Of a stretch of DNA of 64,000 nucleotides, positions 1 to 7,972 are shown piece after piece. The notes beneath the pieces were generated by a model. The model saw nothing but the letters and a program-made list of their open reading frames with translations, searched no databases and was not told where the DNA came from. This stretch comes from Streptomyces mashuensis (GTDB taxonomy: Bacteria; Actinomycetota; Actinomycetes; Streptomycetales; Streptomycetaceae). Both the position numbers and the translations under genes were made by a program. Numbering within the stretch: position 1 is the first letter of the stretch; each line of letters opens with the position of its first letter. The DNA lies in the NCBI RefSeq assembly GCF_014654785.1, contig NZ_BNBD01000005.1, positions 1 to 64,000 of the forward strand, written 5' to 3'.

Positions 1-13
1 GAACAATTTTTGA

Positions 14-48
14 GCCGTAGGCCCTGGTTTTTGACCGGGGCCTACGGC
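14..48. terminator. Intrinsic terminator at left edge
   Basis: A 14-bp stem (GCCGTAGGCCCTGG at 14-27, CCGGGGCCTACGGC at 35-48, one mismatch) closes a 7-nt T-rich loop and is followed by ATTTTTG. This is a textbook rho-independent terminator for rightward transcription. A T-run also precedes the left arm. The transcript it ends must start outside the window, because no gene is visible in 1-83. Confidence 0.8.
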
Positions 49-83
49 ATTTTTGCGTTCCGGGCCATTCCACTCCCGCACCC

Positions 84-1088
84 TCACGCCAGCCGGCCGA
101 GGTCGTACTTCTCCACCCGCCCCCGCAGCGGCAATCCCCGTACCCATCGCTCGATTTCCTCCACGGCGTACACCCCAAGCCGGCGCACCTCGCTGCCCTG
201 AGCACCCGCGATATGCGGGGTGACCAGGACGTTCGGCAGGCCGAGCAGCGGGTGGCCCTGCGGCAGGGGCTCGGGGTCCGTGACGTCGAGGAAGGCCGCC
301 AGCCGGCCCGCAGCGCATTCCTGCACCAGCGCGTCCGTGTCGACGAGCGACCCCCGGGCCGTGTTGATGACCGTGCCACCGTCCTGAATCAGCGCCAGGC
401 GCCCCGCATTGAGCATGTGCCGTGTCTCCGGCAGCTCAGGCGCATGCAGGGTGACGACCGAACTCCGGGCACACAACTCGTCGAGCCCGACCCGCTCGGC
501 ACCCAGTCGCTGTGCCGCCTCGGGCACGGACACGTACGGGTCGTGGAGCAGAATGCGCAGACGTCCCGTCCGTAGGCGCGCGATGAGCCGCCGCCCGACA
601 CGGGAAGCCCCCACCACGCCCACAACGGCTCCGTCCGCACCGTGGCGTTCGAGGAATCCCGGCCGGCCCGCCTCTCCGCCCCTCGACGCATAGACCGCTG
701 CTGTGCCGAGCGCTTGTTTCAGGGCGAGGAGCACGGCACCGTACGCGAAATCCGCGACCGGTTCCGCATTGGCGTCGGCCGCCGTCGTGACCGTGACACC
801 CCGGTCCCACCACGAGCCCGAGCCGGAGCCGGAGCCCGGCAGCAGCCATTTCACCGATCCCGCCGCATGCACCACCAGCCGCAGGCGTCCTGCACGCTCG
901 AGGAGTTCGTCCGTGAGGGGCGGGCAGCCCCACCCGGTGAGGAGGACGTCGGCACGGTGGAGTTCACCGAGCCCCGTCGCCACCGTGCCGCAGAGCGCCA
1001 GCCGTGTGCGGACGTCCGGCGGAAGGACGAGGCGTTCCTCCTCGGCCCCCATCGCCACCACGATCGTCGGCCGGTCACGGGCACCCAT
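84..1088 (-). CDS. D-isomer-specific 2-hydroxyacid dehydrogenase family protein
   Basis: This 334-aa protein belongs to the NAD-dependent 2-hydroxyacid dehydrogenase family (phosphoglycerate dehydrogenase-like). The nucleotide-binding glycine motif GVVGASRVGRRL lies mid-protein. The catalytic Arg is in NTARGSLVD, the Glu in DVTDPEPLP and the His in TPHIAGA. I chose the ATG at 1088, which begins MGARDRP; an internal ATG 12 codons later is possible. The reading frame stays open far upstream, but that extension has no family similarity and overlaps the divergent acetyltransferase. It is divergent from the GNAT gene with 48 bp between starts. The N-terminal substrate domain is loosely conserved, so the substrate cannot be named. 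Confidence 0.85.
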   Translation of the reverse strand: MGARDRPTIVVAMGAEEERLVLPPDVRTRLALCGTVATGLGELHRADVLLTGWGCPPLTDELLERAGRLRLVVHAAGSVKWLLPGSGSGSGSWWDRGVTVTTAADANAEPVADFAYGAVLLALKQALGTAAVYASRGGEAGRPGFLERHGADGAVVGVVGASRVGRRLIARLRTGRLRILLHDPYVSVPEAAQRLGAERVGLDELCARSSVVTLHAPELPETRHMLNAGRLALIQDGGTVINTARGSLVDTDALVQECAAGRLAAFLDVTDPEPLPQGHPLLGLPNVLVTPHIAGAQGSEVRRLGVYAVEEIERWVRGLPLRGRVEKYDLGRLA

Positions 1089-1136
1089 GCGTTTATGTGT
1101 TCCCGCTTTCCGGCGGCTTGGTGCGACGATCACCCA

Positions 1137-1694
1137 ATGAAGCACACCATCCGCCAAATCCGCGCCGACGAATGGCGCCAGGCCAAGGAACTCCGCCTCG
1201 ACGCGCTCCAGGACCCCGTCGCGTCCATAGCTTTCCTCGACACGTACGAGGACGCGGTGGCCAGGCCCGACAGCCACTGGCAGCAGCGCACCGCTGACGC
1301 GGCCGAAGGGAAGTCCGTCACCACGCTGGTCGCGGAGGCGCCCGACGGAACATGGACCGGGAGCGTGACCGTCCTCGTCGAACTCCCCGGCCAGGAAGCC
1401 GTCTTCGGCGGCTCGCCGACCGTACCGCAGACGCACCTCGTCGGCGTGTACGTGCGGCCCGCCGGGCGGGGCACCGGGCTGGCCGAGGAGTTGCTGCGGG
1501 CCGCGGTCGAGTGGTCGTGGGGCCGTCCGGACGTACGGGTCGAGCGCGCCCGGTTGTACGTGCACGAACGGAACCTGCGGGCCATGGCGCTGTACCGGAA
1601 GCTGGGGTTCGAGGAGACGGGGGTGACGGTGCCCATGGAGCGGGACCCGTCGGCGACGGAGTACGAGCTGGCAGTCGGCCGGCCTGACGCGTGA
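1137..1694 (+). CDS. GNAT-family N-acetyltransferase
   Basis: This 185-aa cytosolic protein has the GNAT fold. The acetyl-CoA binding segment is HLVGVYVRPAGRGTGLAEELL, matching the R/Q-x-x-G-x-G/A loop. A late motif B follows (RARLYVHERNLRAMALYRKLGFEETG), typical of small-molecule or protein N-acetyltransferases. Start is the first ATG of the family-like region (MKHTIRQI). It is followed after 13 bp by the histidine kinase gene, so the two could share a transcript. The substrate is unknown. Confidence 0.85.
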   Translation: MKHTIRQIRADEWRQAKELRLDALQDPVASIAFLDTYEDAVARPDSHWQQRTADAAEGKSVTTLVAEAPDGTWTGSVTVLVELPGQEAVFGGSPTVPQTHLVGVYVRPAGRGTGLAEELLRAAVEWSWGRPDVRVERARLYVHERNLRAMALYRKLGFEETGVTVPMERDPSATEYELAVGRPDA

Positions 1695-1707
1695 GAGGCG
1701 TACGTAC

Positions 1708-2967
1708 ATGACCTCGCCGTCACCCGCCCGGGTGTCGCTCGGGCCGCTCCTCCACCGGCTGCGCAGGGCCAACCCCTGGGTGGTCGACGCCGTCGTCACG
1801 GGCGTCGTGCAGATCGCGGTGACCGTCCCCTTCGTCGTGCCGCGGGCGGCGGACGTGCCGCCGGCGACCTGGTGGGCGTACGTGATGACGACGCTGACGG
1901 TGGTGCCGCTGCTCTGGCGCTCGCGTGCCCCGCTCGCCTGCCTGCTGGCGATCACGGCGGCCGGCTTCGCGTACGTGCCGATGCACGGGCCGGGGCAGCC
2001 GCTGCCGTACAGCTCGGTGGTGGCGTTCTTCACCGTCGCGGCCACGGGCGGCGTCTGGCAGCGGCGGGTCACGCTCTGGGCGGGCGTGCCGCTGGTGGGG
2101 CTGTCGGTGGCCGTGAAGACGAACACGGCGCGCGAGTACTTCTTCTCGTTCTTCCTGTTCAGCATGGTGTACGTGCTGGGCGTGCTGACGCGTACCCGGC
2201 AGGCGTACACCGAGGCGGTGGAGCAGCGGGCCGCGGAGCTGGAGAAGGCGCGGCTGGTCGAGGTCGCTCGTGCGGCGGAGCGTGAACGTGCCCGCATAGC
2301 GCGGGAGATGCACGACGTGCTCTCCCACGCGGTGAGCCTGATGATGGTGCAGGCCGAGGCGGGGCCGCTGTTGGTGCGGTCCGATCCGGAGCGGGCCGAG
2401 GCGGTGTTCGATGCGATCGCCGGGGCCGGGCGGGACGCGATGGTGCAGCTCCGCCGGATGCTGGGCGTGCTCCGGGAGGACGGGGAGGCGGGCGCGTCGC
2501 GTGCGCCGCAGCCGACGCTGGCCGGGCTCGGCGACCTGGTCGAGGAGGTGAGGCGGGCGGGGCTGGTGGTCCGTCTCGCGACGGAGGGCGAGCAGCGGGC
2601 GCTCGCTCCGGACGTGGAGGTGGCGGTCTACCGCGTCGTGCAGGAGGCGCTGACGAACGTGCTGAAGCACGCCGGGGCCGGGGCCGTCGTGGACGTACGT
2701 CTGGGCTGGTCCGCCGAACGGCTGACGGTGGGGGTGGAGGACGACGGCGGCGGCAGCGGCGGTGCCGGTGTCGGGGCCGGTGCCGGCCGGCGGAGCAGAA
2801 ACGGTACGGCGGTGGTGTCCGGGGGCCGGGGGCTCGTCGGGATCCGGGAGCGGGCGGCGGCGCACGGCGGGTCGGCGCGGTTCGGGCCCGGCCCGGAGGG
2901 GCGCGGGTACCGCGTTGCTGCGGAGTTCCCGCTTGTGGTCTGCTCTGCGGCGGAGGTGGGGACGTGA
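1708..2967 (+). CDS. Two-component sensor histidine kinase (NarL/DesK type)
   Basis: This 419-aa membrane kinase has an N-terminal block of about four to six hydrophobic segments (residues about 25-160), then a coiled linker. The HisKA_3 dimerisation box ERARIAREMHDVLSHAV follows, with the phospho-accepting His at about residue 202. A HATPase_c domain comes last, with the N-box VQEALTNVLKHA and G-box GRGLVGIRERAAAHGG. A Gly-rich insertion (about residues 350-370) separates the two ATPase motifs and carries low-complexity codons. Its last codons overlap the response-regulator start (GTGA), so the pair is translationally coupled. The input signal is unknown; most sensing must be in or near the membrane because no extracytoplasmic domain is visible. 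Confidence 0.93.
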   Translation: MTSPSPARVSLGPLLHRLRRANPWVVDAVVTGVVQIAVTVPFVVPRAADVPPATWWAYVMTTLTVVPLLWRSRAPLACLLAITAAGFAYVPMHGPGQPLPYSSVVAFFTVAATGGVWQRRVTLWAGVPLVGLSVAVKTNTAREYFFSFFLFSMVYVLGVLTRTRQAYTEAVEQRAAELEKARLVEVARAAERERARIAREMHDVLSHAVSLMMVQAEAGPLLVRSDPERAEAVFDAIAGAGRDAMVQLRRMLGVLREDGEAGASRAPQPTLAGLGDLVEEVRRAGLVVRLATEGEQRALAPDVEVAVYRVVQEALTNVLKHAGAGAVVDVRLGWSAERLTVGVEDDGGGSGGAGVGAGAGRRSRNGTAVVSGGRGLVGIRERAAAHGGSARFGPGPEGRGYRVAAEFPLVVCSAAEVGT

Positions 2968-3632
2968 CGATCCGTGTGGTGGTGGCCGACGACCAGGAAC
3001 TGGTGCGGGCCGGCTTTGCGTTGATCCTGGGGGCCCAGGCGGACATCGAGGTGGTCGCGGAGGCTGCGGACGGGGTCGAGGCGGTCGACGCCGTCCGGCA
3101 GCATGCCCCCGACGTGGTGCTGCTCGACATCCGGATGCCGCGCATGGACGGCATCGAGGCGGCCCGGGTGGTGTGCGCCGAGTCGGACACCAGGGCCATC
3201 ATGCTGACGACCTTCGACCAGGACGACTACGTGTACGAGGCGCTGCACGCGGGCGCCAGCGGCTTCCTGCTGAAGGACGTGCGCCGGGACGACCTGGTGC
3301 ACGCGGTGCGGGTGGTCGTGGCCGGCGACTCGCTGCTGGCGCCGTCGGTGGCGCGGCGCTTGGTGGCCGACTTCACCAGCAGGAAGCCGGCGCCCGAGCC
3401 GGAGGCGGCGGCCCGGCTGCGCGTTCTCACGCCGCGGGAGCGGCAGACGCTGGTGCTGATGGGGCGGGGCCTGTCGAACCCGGAGATCGCGGCGGAGATG
3501 TTCGTGAGCGAGCACACGGTGAAGACGCACGTGAGCAACGTGCTGGCGAAGCTGGGGCTGCGGGACCGCATCCAGGCGGTCGTCTGCGCGTACGAGACGG
3601 GTCTGATCGCGCCCGGGGCGGCGACGGTCTGA
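2964..3632 (+). CDS. NarL/LuxR-family response regulator
   Basis: This 222-aa DNA-binding regulator is partner of the kinase just upstream (4-bp overlap, GTG start). The receiver domain (1-120) carries the acidic pair VVVADDQ, the phospho-Asp D55 in LLDIRMPRMDG, the conserved Thr in MLTTFD and the Lys in LLKDV. The LuxR-type helix-turn-helix (about 150-215) contains LTPRERQTLVLMGRGLSNPEIAAEMFVSEHTVKTHVSNVLAKLG. Its targets are unknown. The gene immediately downstream is a secreted serine hydrolase preceded by three direct repeats (3734-3763), which makes it a plausible target. Confidence 0.95.
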   Translation: MTIRVVVADDQELVRAGFALILGAQADIEVVAEAADGVEAVDAVRQHAPDVVLLDIRMPRMDGIEAARVVCAESDTRAIMLTTFDQDDYVYEALHAGASGFLLKDVRRDDLVHAVRVVVAGDSLLAPSVARRLVADFTSRKPAPEPEAAARLRVLTPRERQTLVLMGRGLSNPEIAAEMFVSEHTVKTHVSNVLAKLGLRDRIQAVVCAYETGLIAPGAATV

Positions 3633-3641
3633 GGGCGCGCG

Positions 3642-3659
3642 CTCCCTCGCGTGAGGGAG
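3642..3659. terminator. Short hairpin after response regulator
   Basis: CTCCCTC (3642-3648) and GAGGGAG (3653-3659) form a perfect 7-bp stem with a 4-nt loop, 10 bp after the response-regulator stop codon. There is no T-run, so it may only attenuate or protect the 3' end. The call is tentative. Confidence 0.35.
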
Positions 3660-3733
3660 TGGCGGAGGCGGGAAGATCCCTCGTTCCGGCGATCCGCCGG
3701 AGGGCCCGGCTCAGGAGGATGGAGGCATCGCAA

Positions 3734-3763
3734 GCGCTTGTTCTGCGCTTGTTCGCGCTTGTG
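3734..3763. promoter_or_regulatory. Three direct repeats upstream of serine hydrolase
   Basis: GCGCTTGTT occurs at 3734-3742 and 3745-3753, and GCGCTTGTG at 3755-3763. The copies are spaced 11 and 10 bp, one helical turn apart on the same face. The array lies 47 bp before the start of the hydrolase gene and just after the two-component genes. The arrangement suits cooperative binding of an activator. No -10/-35 pair could be placed confidently. Confidence 0.4.
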
Positions 3764-3809
3764 TCGCGATGTTCCGCGATGCCCCTCAGCACTCTTCGGG
3801 AGATTCCTC

Positions 3810-5057
3810 ATGGGCCGAACCAGCTTGCCGCGCGCCGGACGTGCCGTCCTCGCCGCTGTGGCCGCCACGACCGTCGCGGCCGTTCTCGGGGCGGTGGCGG
3901 TCAGTACGGCGTCCGCCTCGTCACCGCACGCGCGGGACGACGTGCCCGCCCGGGCGGCGGCTCCGGCCGCTGCGCGGACGGTGCCGAACGCCGAGGCGCT
4001 GCGCCGGGCGATCGCTCCTCCGCTGAAGGGCGCCACGGCGGCCCAGGCGCGGTTCCGGGACGGACGGGGCAGCTGGCAGGGCGCCTCGGGCGAGGCCGAT
4101 ATCCGTACGCACCGGGCCATGAAGGGTGACGAGCGGTTCCGGGTCGGCAGCGTCACCAAGACCTTCACGGCGGCGGTGGTGCTGCAGCTGGTGCACGAGG
4201 GCAAGCTGGACCTGGAGGGCTCGGTGCAGCGCTACCTGCCGGGTCTGCTCCCCGCCGGCTGGCCGGAGGTGAAGGTCAAGCACCTGCTCGACTACACGAG
4301 CGGTCTGCCGGGCGGCGACACCAGGGGCATGCCGGACGGCCCGGACTGGGACAAGGGGCGGTACACGACCTGGGACCACCGGGCGCTCGTGCAGAGCGGG
4401 CTCGGCAAGGGCTCGCTGTTCACGCCGGGCAGCAAGCAGAACTACTCCAACACCGACTACAACGTGCTCGGCCTGCTGATCGAGAAGGCCACCGGGCACC
4501 GCTACGAGCAGGAGCTGCGGCACCGCGTCATCGAGCCGCTCGGCCTCGAGGACACCTACAGCGTGGGTGACGAGCAGGGCATCCGTGGCCGCCACGTGCA
4601 CGGATACCAGGCGGTCAAGCAGGCGGACGGCAGTTCGCGCCTGGTCGATGTGACCGAGTGGGACCAGTCCGAGACCTGGGCGTCCGGTGACCTCATATCG
4701 ACCACCGCGGACCTCGAACGGTTCATGACAGCCCTCTTCAGCGGCCGGGTCGTCCCGCAGCCGCAGCTGGAGATGATGTTCACGGTGCCCCCTGTGCCGG
4801 CGTACGACGAGGAGAACCCGGCGTCCACCAAGCCGGCCACGTACACCAGCGGTATGCAGCGCTCCCGGCTCGACGACCACACCTACCTCTACGGCAAGAC
4901 GGGCAGTCGCTACGGCTACGTGGACGGCTTCGCCGCCACCCGCAACCTGTCCCGTTCCCTCGTCTACGCGGTCAACTCCACGGACGCCAAGGGAAAGGCG
5001 ACCAACCCGGTCGTCGCCGCCATCACGCAGGCGGCTCTTGCGCCCGCGAAGAAGTGA
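3810..5057 (+). CDS. Secreted beta-lactamase-fold serine hydrolase (D-Ala-D-Ala carboxypeptidase-like)
   Basis: This 415-aa protein has an N-terminal signal peptide (basic RTSLPRAGR, hydrophobic AVLAAVAATTVAAVLGAVA, cleavage after about ASA). It carries the class C beta-lactamase/DD-peptidase motifs: SxxK in GSVTKTF with catalytic Ser about residue 114, YxN in YSNTDYN at about 212, and KTG in YGKTGSRYGYVDGF near the C-terminus. It probably acts on peptidoglycan peptides or D-amino-acid peptides outside the cell. The ATG at 3810 is used because it begins the signal peptide. A paralogue with the same signature order lies at 33769-34908. The direct repeats upstream and the neighbouring two-component system suggest regulated expression. 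Confidence 0.9.
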   Translation: MGRTSLPRAGRAVLAAVAATTVAAVLGAVAVSTASASSPHARDDVPARAAAPAAARTVPNAEALRRAIAPPLKGATAAQARFRDGRGSWQGASGEADIRTHRAMKGDERFRVGSVTKTFTAAVVLQLVHEGKLDLEGSVQRYLPGLLPAGWPEVKVKHLLDYTSGLPGGDTRGMPDGPDWDKGRYTTWDHRALVQSGLGKGSLFTPGSKQNYSNTDYNVLGLLIEKATGHRYEQELRHRVIEPLGLEDTYSVGDEQGIRGRHVHGYQAVKQADGSSRLVDVTEWDQSETWASGDLISTTADLERFMTALFSGRVVPQPQLEMMFTVPPVPAYDEENPASTKPATYTSGMQRSRLDDHTYLYGKTGSRYGYVDGFAATRNLSRSLVYAVNSTDAKGKATNPVVAAITQAALAPAKK

Positions 5058-5094
5058 CGTAGTGGCGCACCGGGCCGGTGTCCGGGGGACGTGG

Positions 5095-6480
5095 TCAGGA
5101 AGCCGGCCCGGAGGCCAGGTCCTCCAGGAGGCGGTGGCGCTCCGGCTCGTCGATGAGCCGGCCCCGGGTGACCACTGCGGTGATGCGCAGGGTGTTGCGG
5201 ATGTCCCGTAGAGGGTCGGCGGCGAGGACGACGAGGTCGGCGGCCTTGCCGGGGCTGATCGTGCCGAGGGTGCCGGCCAGGCCGAAGGCACGGGCCGGTG
5301 CGACGGTGGCGGCGTGCAGGGCGACGGCAGGGGGCAGGCCGGCGTCGGTGAGCAGGGCGAGTTCGTGGTGCAGGGCGAAGCCGGGCACGAGGCAGGGGGT
5401 GCCAGTGTCGGTGCCGGCGAGGAGAGGGACTCCGCGGGCGTGGAGTTCGCCGACGGTGCGGAGCCGGCGCTCGAAGAGCGGGCCGGTGCCGGGGGAGAGG
5501 AGCGGTTCGAGCTGCTGGGGCCAGGCGGCGCTGAGCCGGTGGGGGACGTAGCGCCACTCGTCGGCGTGGTCCCGGGCGGTATCGGGCCGTTCGATCGTGC
5601 GGTGCATGCCCAGGGTGGGGGTGATGTACGTGCGGTTCCGGGCCAGGTGGTCGAAGGCGCGGTGGGCGCGGCCCCGGTCGTACGACTGCACGGCCCGCTG
5701 CTCCAGGGCGCGGACCTGGACGAACCAGTCGTGGTAGCGGCGCATGGTGCTGCCCTCGCCCGGGTCCACGCGGACGCGGGCCAGGCCCTGGCGGAGGCCG
5801 GCCTCCTCGGCGGAGGTCGACAGCAGAAGGGGGTGGAGATGCTCGACGGTGAGCTGTCCGGCGTCGGACGCCTCGGTGACGGGTACGGCGTCGGGGCAGT
5901 GGCCGGCGAAGGGAAGGCCCCGGCGGCGGGCCTCGTCGGCCAGGGCGTGGAAGGGCTCCCGGCCCAGCCGGGTGTAGACCTTCACAAAGTCGGCGCCGTC
6001 GGCGGCGATCCTGCGCACGGCCTCGCGGGCCTCGGCCTCGGTGCCGGCCTCGATGGTCGGTGCCGCCCACAGGTCGGCCGTCCACAGGCCCGGGGAGCCG
6101 TCCACGAAGGTGCTCGCCATCACCCACCGGGGCCCGAGTGCGTCGCCGCGTTCGGCCCGGGCGCGTACGGCATGGGCGGCGGGGGTGCCCCACATCTCGC
6201 GGACGGTCGTCACGCCCATGAGGGGATACAGCCGGGTGGTGTCGGTGGCGGCGCGGATCGTGTGGACGTGGGCGTCGAAGAGGCCCGGGACGACGTAGCG
6301 GCCCGTGAGGTCGACGGTACGGGCGCCGGGTGGGACGGGTGTGGTGGCGGAAGGGCCGACGGCGGTGATGCGGTCACCGGTGAGGAGGAGGGTCATGTCC
6401 GGCTCGGGAGGGCGCTCGCCCGGTGCGGCGATCAGGGTCGCGTGGGTGAGGGCGGTGACGGCCGTGGGGTCGGCGGGCAT
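5095..6480 (-). CDS. Metal-dependent amidohydrolase (imidazolonepropionase-like)
   Basis: This 461-aa amidohydrolase-superfamily protein has the metal-binding HVH in PGLFDAHVHTI (about 70-80), the conserved Lys in ADFVKVYTRLG, a His in FAGHCPD, a His in TVEHLHP and the Asp in LLAGTDTGTP. The C-terminal ISPGKAADLVVL is typical of the superfamily. It therefore probably hydrolyses a cyclic amide, peptide or organophosphate-like bond; the substrate cannot be inferred. Its ATG is only 6 bp beyond the stop of the VirD4-like gene, so it looks like the last gene of the secretion-like operon on the minus strand. It converges on the serine hydrolase with 37 bp between stops. Confidence 0.88.
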   Translation of the reverse strand: MPADPTAVTALTHATLIAAPGERPPEPDMTLLLTGDRITAVGPSATTPVPPGARTVDLTGRYVVPGLFDAHVHTIRAATDTTRLYPLMGVTTVREMWGTPAAHAVRARAERGDALGPRWVMASTFVDGSPGLWTADLWAAPTIEAGTEAEAREAVRRIAADGADFVKVYTRLGREPFHALADEARRRGLPFAGHCPDAVPVTEASDAGQLTVEHLHPLLLSTSAEEAGLRQGLARVRVDPGEGSTMRRYHDWFVQVRALEQRAVQSYDRGRAHRAFDHLARNRTYITPTLGMHRTIERPDTARDHADEWRYVPHRLSAAWPQQLEPLLSPGTGPLFERRLRTVGELHARGVPLLAGTDTGTPCLVPGFALHHELALLTDAGLPPAVALHAATVAPARAFGLAGTLGTISPGKAADLVVLAADPLRDIRNTLRITAVVTRGRLIDEPERHRLLEDLASGPAS

Positions 6481-6486
6481 GAGGAC

Positions 6487-7971
6487 CTACCTCGTGGTCA
6501 GGGTCTGGCGCGGCCAGCGGGCCCGGGCCTGTTCCTCGGAGCGCATCAGGGCGAGCGTGGGAAGGCCCTGGGCCTCCCCGTCCGCCAGCAGGTCGGGGAG
6601 GTCGGGCAGCGGTGCCACCGCCGCCACGTCGTCCAGCACGAGGCTGAGTGGTGGGTCGAGCCGGCCGGAGGATGACCGTGCGGCCATGCGGCGGCCGTGC
6701 TCGACCACGCTTGAGGCGAGTGCGGTGAGCAAGGGCATCGCACCCGGGCGGGTGCGCGGGTCCTCAATCGCCTCACCCACCACGTACAGGGTTCCCCCTT
6801 CGGCGGCAAAAGATTCCAGCGCAAGGGAATTGGCCCGATGGGGGGTACAGGCGTCACGGATGTGGACTGCCGAGAGGGCGTTGAGGGCGCGGCTCGTCAA
6901 CTCCTGGGCCATCTCCTTGCGTTCCGGGTGGCCGGTGAGGGCCGATTCGAGCTCGCCCGCGACGCCCGCCGTGGCCTTGGGGTTCGTGCGGAGGATGCGG
7001 ACCGGTTCGTGGGCGGCGGCGCCCTGGGCCCAGCGGTGCACCTGGCGGAAGGGGCGGCCGTCGACGGCGGCGGCGTGCAGCCAGCACCGCAGCAGGGTCT
7101 CGGCGGTGTCGGCGGTCGCCGAGTCCAGGGCGCTCGGAGGCCGTACGGGGGCGAGGAGCGCCGTGGCGCGGGCGGCGGCCGTGTCGCGGGACGTACAGCC
7201 GCTGGTGGGGTTCCAGCGGAGCCGGTCGGGCGTGTCCAGGCGGTGGGTGGGGTCGAATACGAGCACCGGGCCGAGCTTGGCCCTGGCCGCCTTGGTGTCC
7301 GCCCACAGGGCGGGGTCGCTGGTGACGACGAGGACCGCGCCGGGCGCGTCCAGGACCGCGCGGGTGGCCGGGGCCCGGCGCGCGGTGGTGAAGAGCAGAC
7401 GTGGCGGCGGCGCGGGGGCGAGGTCGGTGGCGGGGCGTGGTGCGGGGACGGGCGCCACGGCGGGGGCCGCAGGGGGCGTTTCCGTTGCTGTGGGAGCGGG
7501 CTCGGTCGCCGGCGGTGTCGTCGCAGCCGCAGTCGTGGCAGTGGCTGGGGTCGTGGCCGTACGGTCGTCGTCCTGTGGTGCTGGTTCGGCCGTGGCCTCC
7601 GCCCTGCGGGCGCGGACCAGGCGCCAGCGGGCGACCGTGCCGATCACGAACGTCATCAGCACCACCGACACCAGCACCTCGCTCACGAGCAGGCCCCAGA
7701 AGAGACCGTACCCGGGAAGCTGGTCGTGGGGGGTGTCCGGCCAGGCGGCGGGGAGGTCGCGGGGCTGGGTCATGAGGTGGCGCATGGCGAGCGGGGTGCG
7801 GGCGAGGGACATGCCGTCGGGCCAGTCGCCGTGGGCGAGGAGCCCTGCCAGGCCGCCTGCGGCCCAGACCAGGAACGTCAGGCCCAGCAGGAAGCCGATG
7901 ACGCTGAGCAGGACGCCGTCGGGGATGCCGCGTTCGCCGGCGCCGTTGCCGCCGCTCCGTACCGCCGCCAT
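6487..7971 (-). CDS. VirD4/TraG-like protein lacking the P-loop
   Basis: This 494-aa membrane protein has two N-terminal hydrophobic segments (about 20-45 and 87-110), an Ala/Pro/Thr-rich linker, then a TraG/VirD4-like ATPase core. The signature VLVVTSDPALWADTKAARAKLGP-VLVFDP and RWNPTSGC match the post-P-loop part of coupling proteins, and SLVLDDVAAVAPLPDLPDLL resembles Walker B. No GxxxxGK[ST] motif is present where VirD4 proteins have one: the sequence there reads LLFTTARRAPATRAVL. It probably has a structural or docking role in the same envelope complex as the upstream VirB4-like ATPase. Only 1 bp separates it from the VirB4-like stop, so the two are translationally coupled. Confidence 0.75.
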   Translation of the reverse strand: MAAVRSGGNGAGERGIPDGVLLSVIGFLLGLTFLVWAAGGLAGLLAHGDWPDGMSLARTPLAMRHLMTQPRDLPAAWPDTPHDQLPGYGLFWGLLVSEVLVSVVLMTFVIGTVARWRLVRARRAEATAEPAPQDDDRTATTPATATTAAATTPPATEPAPTATETPPAAPAVAPVPAPRPATDLAPAPPPRLLFTTARRAPATRAVLDAPGAVLVVTSDPALWADTKAARAKLGPVLVFDPTHRLDTPDRLRWNPTSGCTSRDTAAARATALLAPVRPPSALDSATADTAETLLRCWLHAAAVDGRPFRQVHRWAQGAAAHEPVRILRTNPKATAGVAGELESALTGHPERKEMAQELTSRALNALSAVHIRDACTPHRANSLALESFAAEGGTLYVVGEAIEDPRTRPGAMPLLTALASSVVEHGRRMAARSSSGRLDPPLSLVLDDVAAVAPLPDLPDLLADGEAQGLPTLALMRSEEQARARWPRQTLTTR

Positions 7972-7972
7972 G

